Shown: one piece after another, positions 1-9,226 of the stretch | Layout of the letters: every line of letters begins with the position of its first letter | Numbering within the stretch: the stretch's first letter is position 1 | Assembly (NCBI RefSeq): GCF_000586475.1 | Contig: NZ_BAWJ01000023.1 | Coordinates: forward strand, 1-35,915 | Direction: 5' to 3' | From: Psychrobacter sp. JCM 18903 | GTDB taxonomy: Bacteria; Pseudomonadota; Gammaproteobacteria; Pseudomonadales; Moraxellaceae | Length of the DNA: 35,915 nt | Program-made: the position numbers and the translations under genes | Notes under the pieces: model-generated | Databases searched by the model: none | What the model saw: only the letters and a program-made list of their open reading frames with translations | Told to the model about the DNA's origin: nothing

Positions 1-288
1 TTATCAATATTTAAGCGCTTTTTTGTGGGGAGTATTTCAACACTGTCTTTCAATATGGTTCTTCATACAGTATGAAATTAATTCATATCTCTCTAAAGCC
101 AAAACACTTTATCTATTTATATACTTTAATTATTTAATATTTGGTACAATTATGTTTCTAGCAACTTACAGATTGATGACTCATTCAGATTTTTTGCACA
201 AAAATTAAGATCACTTCTGTCATTTTGACAGCTAAATTATCATAAAAATATATTATTACATATTATTTTTGATAATAAGGATATTCCA
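1..288. other. Non-coding leader upstream of tsdA-like gene
   Basis: AT-rich stretch with no convincing gene. A 61-codon open frame at 23–208 has no ribosome binding site and a composition typical of chance frames. The end of the stretch holds the binding site for the next gene, TAAGGA at about 275–280, roughly 8 nt before the ATG at 289. No clear promoter or operator was identified. Confidence 0.5.
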
Positions 289-1237
289 ATGAAAATACTT
301 TTAAGGGTCAAACCCTCTTCCTCCGTTTTACTGGCTGCTATCTTTGCTATTGGTGCGGTTAGCCTGTCAGGCTGTAGTGAATCAGATACCAAGGCTGTCG
401 ACCGTGTCGAAGAAGCTGAAGCATTAGCCCGCGTTAAGTCACTTGAGCACGTGCCGCAGAAATCAAAGACGAGATGGCTGCAAATCCAAGCGCCAAACTG
501 AGCGTTAGCATGCCAGATGAGTCCACTATTCCAGATGATGAGTTCGGCGCAGCAGTACGTCGCGGCTTACAAATCGCCAATCATACTTATAAAGAGATGC
601 CTGACAATGTCGGCAACCAGTTGAACTGTACCAGCTGTCACTTGGGTAACGGCTCAGAGGCCTACGCGGCGCCTTGGAATGGCATGCCGGGTATTTATCC
701 TATTTATCGGTCACGTGCTGGTCGCGTGAATTCAATACAAGAGCGCATCAATGGCTGTTTTGAACGCTCAATGAATGGCAAAGCACTTGATCTAGGTTCA
801 GATGATATGAATGCGATGGTGTCTTATATGAGCTGGCTATCACAGGGTTTGCCTTATGGTGTCTCGCCTGAAGGTCGCGGTTTTGTTAAGGTAGACAAAA
901 CTTTAGAGCCAAATACGGATAATGGCAAAAAGCTGTTTGCTGAGAAATGTAGCGTTTGCATGGTGAAAATGGCGAAGGTCAATATAACGACGATGGCACT
1001 TATATCTATCCAGCAGTAGCCGGAGACAAGTCATTCAACGATGGCGCAGGTATGGCGCGGACTTATACAGCAGCTGCCTTTATCAAAGGCAAAATGCCCT
1101 TTGGTCAAGGTAACTCGCTTAGTGACCAAGAAGCGGTCGATATTGCCGCTTACTTTACCCATCTGCCGCGACCTATCAAAGCCAACAAAGACAAAGACTG
1201 GCCAAATGGTGATGCCCCTAAAGATGTACGCCGCTAG
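289..1237 (+). CDS. tsdA: Dihaem cytochrome c lipoprotein, TsdA-like thiosulfate dehydrogenase (frameshifted twice as read)
   Basis: The protein starts with a lipoprotein signal ending in the lipobox LSGC (Cys29, Ser at +2). Two class I cytochrome c domains follow: the first has CTSCH, and the second has CSVCH once the frame is repaired. The segment around INGCFERSMNG between the haem sites matches the TsdA family, which oxidises thiosulfate to tetrathionate (or the reverse) in the periplasm. The gene is read in three frames. Adding one C at about 454 and one C at about 959 gives a 316-residue protein and restores the second CxxCH. Without repair the second haem site is lost. Known TsdA proteins are usually soluble, so the lipid anchor is notable. 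TsdA is the best guess; another dihaem c-type cytochrome is possible. A bidirectional terminator follows. Confidence 0.7.
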
Positions 1238-1264
1238 TTTTAAGCACCTTTAAAAGTTACCATA

Positions 1265-1298
1265 AAAAAGCCCAACTACTTAAATAGCTGGGCTTTTT
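1265..1298. terminator. Bidirectional Rho-independent terminator
   Basis: A perfect 10-bp inverted repeat (AAAAAGCCCA / TGGGCTTTTT) with a 14-nt loop has T-runs on both strands. It separates the plus-strand cytochrome gene from the minus-strand PTS-IIC-like gene and can serve both. Confidence 0.9.
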
Positions 1299-1339
1299 AC
1301 TATTGATAGTTAGGACAATTTGCGTCCTTTATCTCTAAT

Positions 1340-2439
1340 TTAAGGCAATTTCATATCACCATCAACCAGCCAGCCCACGCGGCGCATCACATGAGCGACC
1401 ACCCCTGCAATTAGGGCAGGTAATACAAACATCAACAGGATAATCGCTGTCCATAATTGACCCGTACTCATGATGTCTTGTGACGCTTCAATCACTCCAA
1501 ATACGCCGACCAATCCAGCAGTACCCATACCTGCACCCGTTGCCGTACATGCCAGTCCAAAGCCTACGGTCGCAATAGGACCAACGATGGCACTGGCAAT
1601 CACAGCAGGCAATAACACCAGCGGTTTTTTTAACACATTAGGAATCTGTAGCATACTGGTGCCCAGACCTTGAGATATTACGCCACTGACGCCGTTGTCT
1701 TTAAAGCTTGCAACGGCAAAGCCAATCATGTGTGCCGCACAGCCTACCACTGCTGCCCCGCCTGCTACGCCACCAAGCCCAATTGCGATACAAATAGCAG
1801 CGCTGGACGTTGGCAATGTCAATAAAATACCCACCACCACTGCAATCACAATACCCATTAACAGAGGCTGTAACTCAGTGGCTGCTTGAATACCTTGACC
1901 AATGGCAGCGACCGCAGCGACGATAGGTGGATTCAATAGGGCGCAAACTGCTAATGCTACTGCGCATACCAATAAAGGAACCAATAGAATATCGAGCTTG
2001 GTTTTGCCAGCGACCCAAGTACCAGCACGGTAAGCAAATACCGAGGTCAAATACGCCCCTATCGGATTGCCCGGTAAGGCGGCAAAGGTCGCAGGTCCGC
2101 CTACTTGGGGCGTAAATAACGTCCCTGCCATTAATGCTTCAGAGTGTGCGCCAAGCATACCCGCCACCAAGCAGCTGAGCATGACGAGCGTCGGTGCTTT
2201 AAGGTAATAGGCGATACCTACTCCGATACCCGCACCCATTAGTACTGAGCAAGCTTGCCCACCGCAACCAATGCGGGCAAATCTAACCAGCCACCGATTT
2301 GCGAGATGATTAGACCAGCAATCAATGTGACAAATAGCCCTAAAGCCATACCAGTAAACGCCTCAATAAAATACTTTTGGAAAAATGCTTTAATAAAGCC
2401 AGTAAGCGGTGTTGCTAAATGAGAGACTGTCATAGCCAT
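1340..2439 (-). CDS. PTS-IIC-type integral membrane protein, PfoR/COG3641-like (frameshifted as read)
   Basis: Very hydrophobic protein with about nine or ten membrane segments rich in Gly, Ala and Val. It resembles the PTS_EIIC_2 family (COG3641, PfoR-like), probably a substrate permease or regulator of unknown specificity. The frame breaks at about 2242, where the first part (66 residues) ends at a TAA overlapping the ATG of the second part (299 residues). Adding one C (TACTAATG to TACCTAATG) gives a continuous 366-residue protein with QYLMGAGIGVG at the join, as expected in this family. A genuine overlapping gene pair is less likely. No EIIA, EIIB, HPr or EI gene is nearby, so phosphotransfer is doubtful. 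It sits alone between two terminators. Confidence 0.7.
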
Positions 2440-2508
2440 GCTCTTTATAAAATTTTTGATGAAAGGTAATAAACCAACAGAAAAATAACTTTGCTAAAAA
2501 TCAGAGAT

Positions 2509-2538
2509 AAAAAAAACGTCATTGCGACGCTTTTTTTA
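2509..2538 (-). terminator. Rho-independent terminator after the SPOR gene
   Basis: A short stem (CGTC/GACG, 5-nt loop) is flanked by A and T runs, about 45 nt past the SPOR gene stop on the minus strand. The short stem makes this less certain than the others in the window. Confidence 0.6.
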
Positions 2539-2578
2539 TTATTCATAAAGAACTATAACTGTCATTAAACAGCATAAC

Positions 2579-3390
2579 TTAACGACGCTGTTCAACAATA
2601 ATGGAGTCAATACCGTTATTCTGTAGGCGCTGCTGAGCAGTGGTTACTGCTTGGCGGTTATTCATCGGGCGAGAAATAACTTGATAGATTGGCAAACCAT
2701 TACCCGTCGTATTCTTGACCACGCGAGCGTCTACACCTGCCATCAACACTTGAGCACGGCGGCGATCTGCTTCATCCGCATCACCGAAGCTGTTGATCTG
2801 CAAAATGTAAGTTGCCGCAGGTTTTGCAGCCTGAACGCTAGCAGTACCTGCGCCCGTATTATTGGACGTATTATTGCTACTAGCAGGCGTCGATCCATCA
2901 TAGGTCGCGTCTTCTTCAACGATCACAATGTCATCGCCGCTATTACTGGTAGCAGCGCTATTGCCACGACTGGGCGCAATCACTGTATTTTCAGAGATAC
3001 CAAAGTTACCAGTATCATCATTGCGACTGGCTGAGCCATCTTCAGGTTGAGTCACCACCACATCAGGCTCAAAGGTACTGATATCCCCTATGCGATCATT
3101 GCCTGTCTCAGCAATATCTTCATCAGGAATAGTCGCCATCTCTTGATTGGGCAAAATATCATAGAACTCATAATCACCATTATCAGTATCAGTGTCGACA
3201 CGTGGCTGTACCTGACGATCAGGATCATTACCAGCGGTGCTGTCAGCGGGACTGAAATCAAATAATGGTGACAAGTATATAAATACCCCTATCATAAGGT
3301 CAATACAGCCCCGACAAACATCCACAATAAGCCTGATACGCTACTTGTTTTGCGTTTTTCAGTCGCACCTTTAGGTTTTTTGGCTAGCAT
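2579..3390 (-). CDS. SPOR-domain, single-pass membrane protein (frameshifted as read)
   Basis: FtsN-like layout: a short Lys/Arg-rich cytoplasmic N-terminus, one membrane helix (about residues 22–45), a long acidic Ser/Thr/Asn-rich linker, and a C-terminal SPOR domain (about the last 80 residues, from ATYILQINSF). SPOR domains bind denuded septal peptidoglycan. I place the start at the ATG at 3390, which has a GGGAG ribosome site about 9 nt upstream. From there the frame breaks inside the membrane helix at about 3298. Adding one C (GACCTTATG to GACCCTTATG) reads LTLMIGVFIY and gives 270 residues. The gene lies about 100 nt downstream of argS on the same strand and is probably co-transcribed with it. 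A division or envelope role is inferred. Confidence 0.75.
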
Positions 3391-3492
3391 GGATCTGGTT
3401 CTCCCTACTGAATCTAACTATCATCAAATTATGGCTGGCAGTCATCTATACTCATACTACATGTTAGAAAGTTACTATATACTAGAAAAAAA

Positions 3493-5321
3493 CTACATGC
3501 TAGATGGTGCCGACAACCCTAACAAACTAAGACCATTGGCCAATACTTGGCGCACGGCTTTAGACAAACGCAAACGGGCTTGCATCAATTCCATCTCATC
3601 CGAGCTTGGTGTCTCACCTGACGTCAAACTCACTGGCAAAATGCGATTACTGTCATACCAACCATGAAATAGCGCTGCCAACTCTTTAAGATAGTTGGTC
3701 AAGACATGTGGCTCATAACCCGTCGCGGCGCGTAATAATGTCGCTGGATATCCTGCTAATAATTTAATCAGCTCGTCTTCGTTTGGTGCACTAAGTAAGT
3801 TTTGGTGTTCTAAACCAATTGCATCATCTACCACAAGACCACTGTTTTGTAGCTTTTCTAATACTCGGCAAACACGAGCATGCGCGTATTGAATGTAATA
3901 CACTTGATTGTCTTTGCTTTGTGATTTAGCCAGCTCCAAATCAAAATCAATATGCACTTCAGGCTTACGGGCGACATAATAAAAACGCGCGGCGTCGTTA
4001 CCAACTTCGGTACGTAAATCACGCAGGGTGACAAATTGACCTGAACGCGAGGACATTTGCACTTTTTCACTACCACGCCATAATGCAACAAATTGCACAA
4101 GCACCACATCTAAACGCTCAGCATCAATACCAAGCGCCAATAAAGCAGCTTTTACGCGTGGCACATAACCATGGTGATCGGCACCCCAAACATTGACCAC
4201 TTTATCAAAACCGCGATCAAATTTGTTTTTGTGATAGGCAATATCAGAAGCAAAATAAGTAGATTGACCATTGGCACGGCGCACAACACGGTCTTTTTCA
4301 TCACCAAAATCGGTTGATTTGAACCAAATATTACCGTCTTTTTCGTATAGATAGCCTTTTTCATCTAAGGTTTGCAAGACTGGCTCAATATCGCTATCAA
4401 TAGACCGTTCGCTAAACCAGCACTCGTAGCGCACACCAAAGTCATTTAAGTCATCTTTGATATCGGCTAAAATACTGCTCAATGCCGCATTTAAAAACAG
4501 CTCATAACCTTCACCAAGCAAGGCTTTACTGTTGGCAATCAAGCCATCAATATGCGCTTCTTTGTCACCTGATAGCAGTGTTTTTTCGCCGTCCGCATTG
4601 ATCTCAAACTCAGCATCTGCTGGCACATCTTTAGCGATTGCTGCAAAGCTATGAACGTAATGATCACCGTGTTGCGCTTTTAACGTTTGGGCGATGTCAC
4701 TGACATAATCACCTTGATAACCATTGACTGGGAAGATTATTTGCTCGCCATTGGTTTCCAGATAACGCAAATAGGTACTGGTCGCCAAGATGTCCATCTG
4801 CCGACCCGCATCGTTGACATAATACTCACGCGTGACGTCATAACCAATCGCTTCAAGCAGGTTTGCCACGCTCATACCGAACGCTGCACCGCGACCATGC
4901 CCAACGTGCAAACTTGACGTTGGATTGGCAGAGACAAACTCAACCTGAATTTTTTGCCCGTCAAACTGATCGCTTAAACCAAAGCGATCTTGCAAGGCAA
5001 AGATATCATCTAATACCGCAAATTTGGCTTCCGCATTTAAGAACACGTTAATAAAGCCTGGACCTGCAATTTCTACTTGGCGAATGTCTTGGTTTTCAGG
5101 CAGCGCATTGACGATTTTTTCGGCAAGCTGTCGTGGATTGACCTTGGCAGCTTTGGCCGCTGTCAGCGCGATATTACTGGCGAAATCACCATGCTTAAGT
5201 CTTTAGTACGGGTGATTTGGCTATTATTTTGCCAATCGCTTGGTAACGTGCCATCTGCTTGTAGGGTTTGAATCGCATCGTTAAATAGTGATGCAAGTGT
5301 ATCAATTTGGGCTTGTGACAT
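3493..5321 (-). CDS. argS: Arginyl-tRNA synthetase (frameshifted near the N-terminus as read)
   Basis: Class I aminoacyl-tRNA synthetase that charges tRNA-Arg. Visible features are the N-terminal Add1-type domain, the HIGH-type motif HVGH within NPTSSLHVGHGRG, the KMSK-equivalent MSSRSG, and the C-terminal anticodon-binding domain with YAHAR. The start is the ATG at 5321 (MSQAQIDTL). The frame breaks at about 5193 after RTKDLS. Adding one C (AAGCATGG to AAGCCATGG) yields SHGDFASNIAL, a conserved ArgRS segment, and a full 609-residue enzyme. As read, the 5' fragment ends after about 50 codons and the remaining open frame has no early start codon before about 5046. The gene is essential in bacteria, so a real null frameshift is implausible. 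It is likely an operon with the downstream SPOR gene. Confidence 0.95.
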
Positions 5322-6041
5322 AAGGATTTGAACTCAGTTAAATAAACAACAAAAACGGTATAAAAATGTGGCGAATGCGAGCAGCAATAACTGCCTATTA
5401 TAATAGCGACCGACATTGCAGGGGATAAAATAATACAAAAAAGATAAGTAACCTGTAAATATAACAATCTTTGCCCTGCATTGCACTATGTGCACCAAAA
5501 TTAGCACTAAAATCTTACGGTTATGACAGTTAACACTGATAATTTAGGTGACTAGGGCGTGTCCTCATTGTAAAAATGGTGATAAAAAGGAGATAAATTG
5601 CCGTTAAACAAGGAAAGTAGCGCAAATAATATCGAGATATTGATAAGCTATTTGACGATGTTTGGCAAAATTTAGCCATTTTTATCCCATTTAGAGGATA
5701 ATCGATTGAATTGGAGACACGCCCTAACATGTGTTGTCTGTGCTTTCATTCACGATAAGTCAGATTGAAATATTTTAAATAGATCAGGATTTAGCGCTGT
5801 TACCGATCAGTCAACCCTGCAAATTGTAGCGTTACTGTTGTCTCATACTTAGCAGCAGTTTATACCTGCTCGCTTCCGCGTTATAATAACGGTTTGTATT
5901 GCTGCCTGCTTTTTTCTGACTTATTTTATGGATTACTGCTTATATCATGAATGGTGATACTTCATTTTGAAGGCAATTATTATCAAAAGATCCATAATAG
6001 AAATAAATAAAGACGGCGTTACTACTTTATAGGATTATGCC
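5322..6041. other. Intergenic region between argS and the DUF2788 gene
   Basis: This 720-bp gap holds the MITE-like repeat described separately, plus the divergent upstream regions of argS (minus) and the DUF2788 gene (plus). Apart from the repeat no coding frame looks real. The ribosome site for the plus-strand gene (TAGGAT, about 6030–6035) lies at its right end. Confidence 0.5.
5553..5726. mobile_element. MITE-like element, copy 1 (174 bp)
   Basis: The ends form imperfect terminal inverted repeats of about 10–14 bp (TAGGGCGTGTC at the left, its complement at the right), with TA at each edge. The element is the reverse complement of the copy at 29783–29955, with about 15 differences by eye over 174 columns. 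A 6-2-6 palindrome (AATATC/GATATT) sits near the middle. It encodes no transposase; the short frame across it is fortuitous. Its size, ends and duplication fit a miniature inverted-repeat element moved in trans. The parent insertion sequence cannot be named from this window. Confidence 0.8.
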
Positions 6042-6260
6042 ATGTTTGCTATTGCTGCCAGTACAGTTACCAGTTGGGGATTGTATGTTTTACTACCCAT
6101 ATTCATCGCCTTCTTATTTTTTATTATGTGGGATATCTCTAAAGAATCTCAAGCTGGGCGTGCGGGTACATTTTGGATTTTCTTAGCACTAGGCGCAGGG
6201 TTTGTGGGCTTCTTACTCAAGCTATTGTTGGAAGTCGCTTTTAAAAGGTGGTTGATATAA
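6042..6260 (+). CDS. DUF2788 small membrane protein
   Basis: A 72-residue protein with two hydrophobic helices (about 10–30 and 43–64) separated by a polar stretch with WDISKESQAGRAGTF. The W/D, SxAGR and GTF pattern matches the DUF2788 family of short inner-membrane proteins in gammaproteobacteria; their function is unknown. An AGGAT ribosome site precedes the ATG. It is monocistronic. A weak 8-bp stem (TGATAGGT/ACCTATCA) at 6295–6322 follows without a clear T-run. Confidence 0.8.
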   Translation: MFAIAASTVTSWGLYVLLPIFIAFLFFIMWDISKESQAGRAGTFWIFLALGAGFVGFLLKLLLEVAFKRWLI

Positions 6261-6416
6261 TTTTTATATAACTGGGCCGTGTCCTCACTGTCAATGATAG
6301 GTAATGAATAACTCACCTATCACTGATAAATAGACAGTTAAATGATCAATTAAAAAATGCATGGCTCATGACGGCTTCACTTTATAGTGTGTCAATCATT
6401 CCTATCAAAATATCAC

Positions 6417-7550
6417 TCACTGAGCCTTGCTATCATTTTTTACGACTTCACTCACGTAAGTTGGTAAATCCCACGCACCACCAGCAAAACCGCGACACAT
6501 TCCTGAGCTGGAATCTTCTGATTTGGCAAATGTTTGACCATTCCAAACCCATATCGCATGATTCCAGCAATCACCCAAGCCTCGATCTTTATGTGTTGCC
6601 CAAATCTCGCCATCAGAATAGTCATTGCCTGCGGTGGTGATCAGTTTTGGCTTGCTTGGTTTGTCATGATTAATAAGCCAATAACCCGAACTCTCATTAT
6701 ATGCGCCTTGCCAGCACAGATGGCTAGCAAGCGTATGGGTGGCATCTACGGGTGTAAATGTCCAATTCAGTCTATCAGAACCATACTCTTGCATTCGTTG
6801 GTACACTTCGGTTTTTGGATTAATCAGCTCACAGTCTCCCATATCATCTTCAGAGCCTATAAGCTCCTTGGCATCAATATCGATCCACTTGTTTATATTG
6901 ACCTGAAAGTACGCCTGTTTTGATGCAGATAGTGTCTTATTTTCTTTTTCTGAATACGAGAATGCCTTTTTGATGATTGGCTTTGGCTTAGCGGATTTCG
7001 GTATTTGCTTACTTGTGTGGTTTTGACTTACCAATGCTATTGGCGTGCCCACTCTGCCTTGTACCTCATCAAGTTTTAGCAGCACGGCACTCATACCTTT
7101 GTCGCTAATAGACCAATTTTTACCACCCGCTCTTATCTCTATCTTAGTATTTTGACGCGAATGACTCAGAAGTTGCTGAGTTTGCTTGGTGGTTAAATCA
7201 TAGGCGTAACCGTCCGCATCTGCCTGTATCTCGCCATAGTTCTTACCATTTAACCAAAGCTCAGCCTCGGTATTATTCTGCTTTGGAACCTCTGGTAAAA
7301 ACTGTACTGTGGCACTTGGTAAAGAAACTTTAGGTAATACTGTGAGCAATATTGAGGCAGAAGTATCTAACTGATCCTCCTCTGCATAACCTGCTGCGCG
7401 ACAAGTCAATGTATTATCACAAACCACCTGCCAATCATCCTGCACAAAGCCCCACCCTTCAAATGGCGTACCATAGGTAGCATGAGCTGGTAGGGACGTC
7501 AATGGCAGCAAGCCCATCATAGCGCTGAGCAAAATCGTTAATTTTTTCAC
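6417..7550 (-). CDS. DUF1176 family exported protein
   Basis: A 377-residue protein with a Sec signal peptide (about residues 1–24, ending LPAHA). The N-terminal motif DDWQVVCDNTLTCRAAGY is diagnostic of DUF1176. Several Cys residues (in VVCDNTLTC, DDMGDCEL, ASHLCWQG, LGDCWNH and SGMC) suggest disulfides in the periplasm. Family members are uncharacterised. It lies 37 nt downstream of cmoB on the same strand and may be co-transcribed, although the functions look unrelated. The frame is intact. Confidence 0.85.
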   Translation of the reverse strand: MKKLTILLSAMMGLLPLTSLPAHATYGTPFEGWGFVQDDWQVVCDNTLTCRAAGYAEEDQLDTSASILLTVLPKVSLPSATVQFLPEVPKQNNTEAELWLNGKNYGEIQADADGYAYDLTTKQTQQLLSHSRQNTKIEIRAGGKNWSISDKGMSAVLLKLDEVQGRVGTPIALVSQNHTSKQIPKSAKPKPIIKKAFSYSEKENKTLSASKQAYFQVNINKWIDIDAKELIGSEDDMGDCELINPKTEVYQRMQEYGSDRLNWTFTPVDATHTLASHLCWQGAYNESSGYWLINHDKPSKPKLITTAGNDYSDGEIWATHKDRGLGDCWNHAIWVWNGQTFAKSEDSSSGMCRGFAGGAWDLPTYVSEVVKNDSKAQ

Positions 7551-7587
7551 TGTCCATATTCCTTATGAGTGATACAGTACGCACGCG

Positions 7588-8648
7588 CTACTTTTTGGCA
7601 ATCAAAGTTGCACGCATCGGCGCAGGATAGCCTTCAAGCGTTTTGCTAGTATCATTAGGATCTAAGAAGTCGGCCAGCGAATGATAAGTCATCCATTCCG
7701 TTTTACGCTGCTCATCGATAGAAGTCGTTGCCACATCGACACAACGTACGTCTGAGAATCCAGCTTTTTCTAGCCAGCCTGTCAATGCCGCGACTGATGG
7801 TAAAAAATACACGTTATTCATCTGGCATAGCGGTCATGTGGCACCAGTACGGTATTGGCATCACCTTCGATAACCAAGGTTTCAAGCACCAACTCACCGC
7901 CTTTGACCAACTGCCCTTTAAGCTGTTGTAAATGCTCAAACGGCGATTGGCGATGATAGAGCACCCCCATACTAAATACGGTGTCAAATAATTGGCTATG
8001 CTCGGGCAAGGCTTCAAGTGGTACGGGGATATAATGCGTTTTATAGCTATCAGCAGCCCCGACAAAATGACGAATCGCCATAAACTGATGATAAAATAAG
8101 CAAGACGGATCAATGATAATGACTGTATCCGCGCCAGCGCCAGCCATACGCCAGCCGTGATAGCCAGAGCCACCGCCCACATCTAATACACGCCGACCTT
8201 TTAAATTACCCAAATGCGGTGCGACCCGTTGCCACTTCCAATCACTGTGCCACTCGGTATCTATAAATATTGGCGCGGCTTGTTGGTCTTCATTCTGACC
8301 ACTATCAATTTGATTTTCGAGCTGACCACCAATTTGAAAAGGCCCTTTGCGCCACGGCATGAGCTGTTTTAATAATGCCATTGTTTGTTTGCGCTGAGAC
8401 TCACTAAGATTTGCCTCAATCGTCAGGACATCACTGTTCAGATCGACATTATTGACGGTTAATGTTGGCAAACGAGCGACTGACGCTTGATAAGCAGGTG
8501 CATGCGCGTAGTTGGCTTTGTCCTTGATATCATTTAACCATGTTGGCAAGCGCGTAAGCCATTCATAAGCACTCGGCTGCTGCTGGGCTAATTCTAGCAA
8601 GGTTAAATACAATTCGCGTTCGGCGTGGGTAATAGTGTCGTTAAGCAT
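7588..8648 (-). CDS. cmoB: tRNA U34 carboxymethyltransferase CmoB (frameshifted as read)
   Basis: CmoB transfers the carboxymethyl group of carboxy-SAM to 5-hydroxyuridine-34 of tRNA, giving cmo5U. The Rossmann motif [15 protein letters not shown] and the ending [15 protein letters not shown] are characteristic. The frame breaks at about 7824. Adding one C (GCCAGATG to GCCCAGATG) gives [13 protein letters not shown], matching the corresponding RYAQMRNVYF region recalled from E. coli CmoB, and a 353-residue enzyme (E. coli: 323). The N-terminus has a longer region before the methyltransferase domain. Its partner gene cmoA lies about 3 kb upstream, beyond the accessory island, on the same strand. 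Confidence 0.93.
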
Positions 8649-8689
8649 AAGATTTCAGTTCGGATTAATTTATATTTAAATGGATAATA

Positions 8690-8806
8690 ATGAAAAGATT
8701 CAAAAAAGATGAGCCTCAAGATTGGAGTGCTTTAAAAGTGGGAAAAGATGCGAGGCATAGGGTATTTATTTTTAAGGGTTCACTCTGCACTCTCGTCAAC
8801 CAGTGA
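8690..8806 (+). other. Possible small or truncated reading frame (38 codons)
   Basis: It begins MKRFKKDEPQDWSALKVGKD and looks more protein-like than neighbouring chance frames (charged, balanced, with Trp). It has no ribosome binding site and stops after 38 codons. It might be the 5' remnant of a gene cut when the island arrived. I do not recognise it, and it may be chance. Confidence 0.2.
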
Positions 8807-9087
8807 TTTACATTTTATATAGTTAAGGATTTAGGTATTGTAAATCTTACTCAACCTACTTTAGCTATTAAATCAAGATATAGTTCACGTGCAGTAGTAG
8901 TTTGATTTGGGGTGGTCACAGCAGATTTTTTTTGAAAGGAGAGGCTTCCTATTATAAAGAATAGTATTAAATAAAGCCTTAAAAATAACGGAAAAATTAA
9001 AAAACTTAAAAGCATAGTCTTACTTTAGAATAATTTTTTAAATGAACAATTAGCCATTATTTTAAGGCTGTCTCTAATGAAAAAATT

Positions 9088-9136
9088 TATAAATTAGATA
9101 AAAAATCTAGGACAAAATTTTTCTATCTAATTTATA
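9088..9136 (-). terminator. AT-rich inverted repeat, likely terminator of the island operon
   Basis: Perfect 13-bp arms (TATAAATTAGATA at 9088–9100 and its complement at 9124–9136) extend inward with A/T pairing after one mismatch. It lies about 90 nt past the stop of the last island gene. Read on the minus strand it is followed by a T-rich run, as in a Rho-independent terminator, but the stem has almost no G or C. It could also be a protein-binding or recombination site. Confidence 0.55.
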
Positions 9137-9226
9137 GTTGATAGAATAATATCTTTCTCGAAATCATCTTTGTTCTACAAATAATTTATATTACTTTTAG
9201 CCACATAATCCAATTGAATAGGTGTT

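Larger units (their letters stand above)
8649..9226. other. AT-rich non-coding margin of the accessory island
   Basis: This 578-bp gap lies between cmoB and the last island gene. It contains a possible 38-codon remnant (8690–8806), a weak hairpin with CTATT/AATAG arms at 8949–8964 nested within AGGCTT/AAGCCT, and a strong AT-rich inverted repeat at 9088–9136. No tRNA, integrase or obvious direct repeat marks an integration site. Confidence 0.45.

Noticed and set aside
23..208. 61-codon plus-strand open frame at the left edge
   Set aside because: AT-driven chance frame with no ribosome site and no family resemblance.
2239..2439. Separate small membrane protein gene upstream of the PTS-IIC-like gene
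   Set aside because: The two parts join into a normal-length family member by adding one C, in line with the other breaks in the window.
5530..5730. 66-codon minus-strand frame across the first repeat element
   Set aside because: It spans the non-coding MITE-like element, including its ends; the other copy differs by an indel that would break the frame.
6274..6290. Third copy of the MITE-like element
   Set aside because: Only about 16 bp of one end are similar and no partner end or core follows, so it is at most a remnant.
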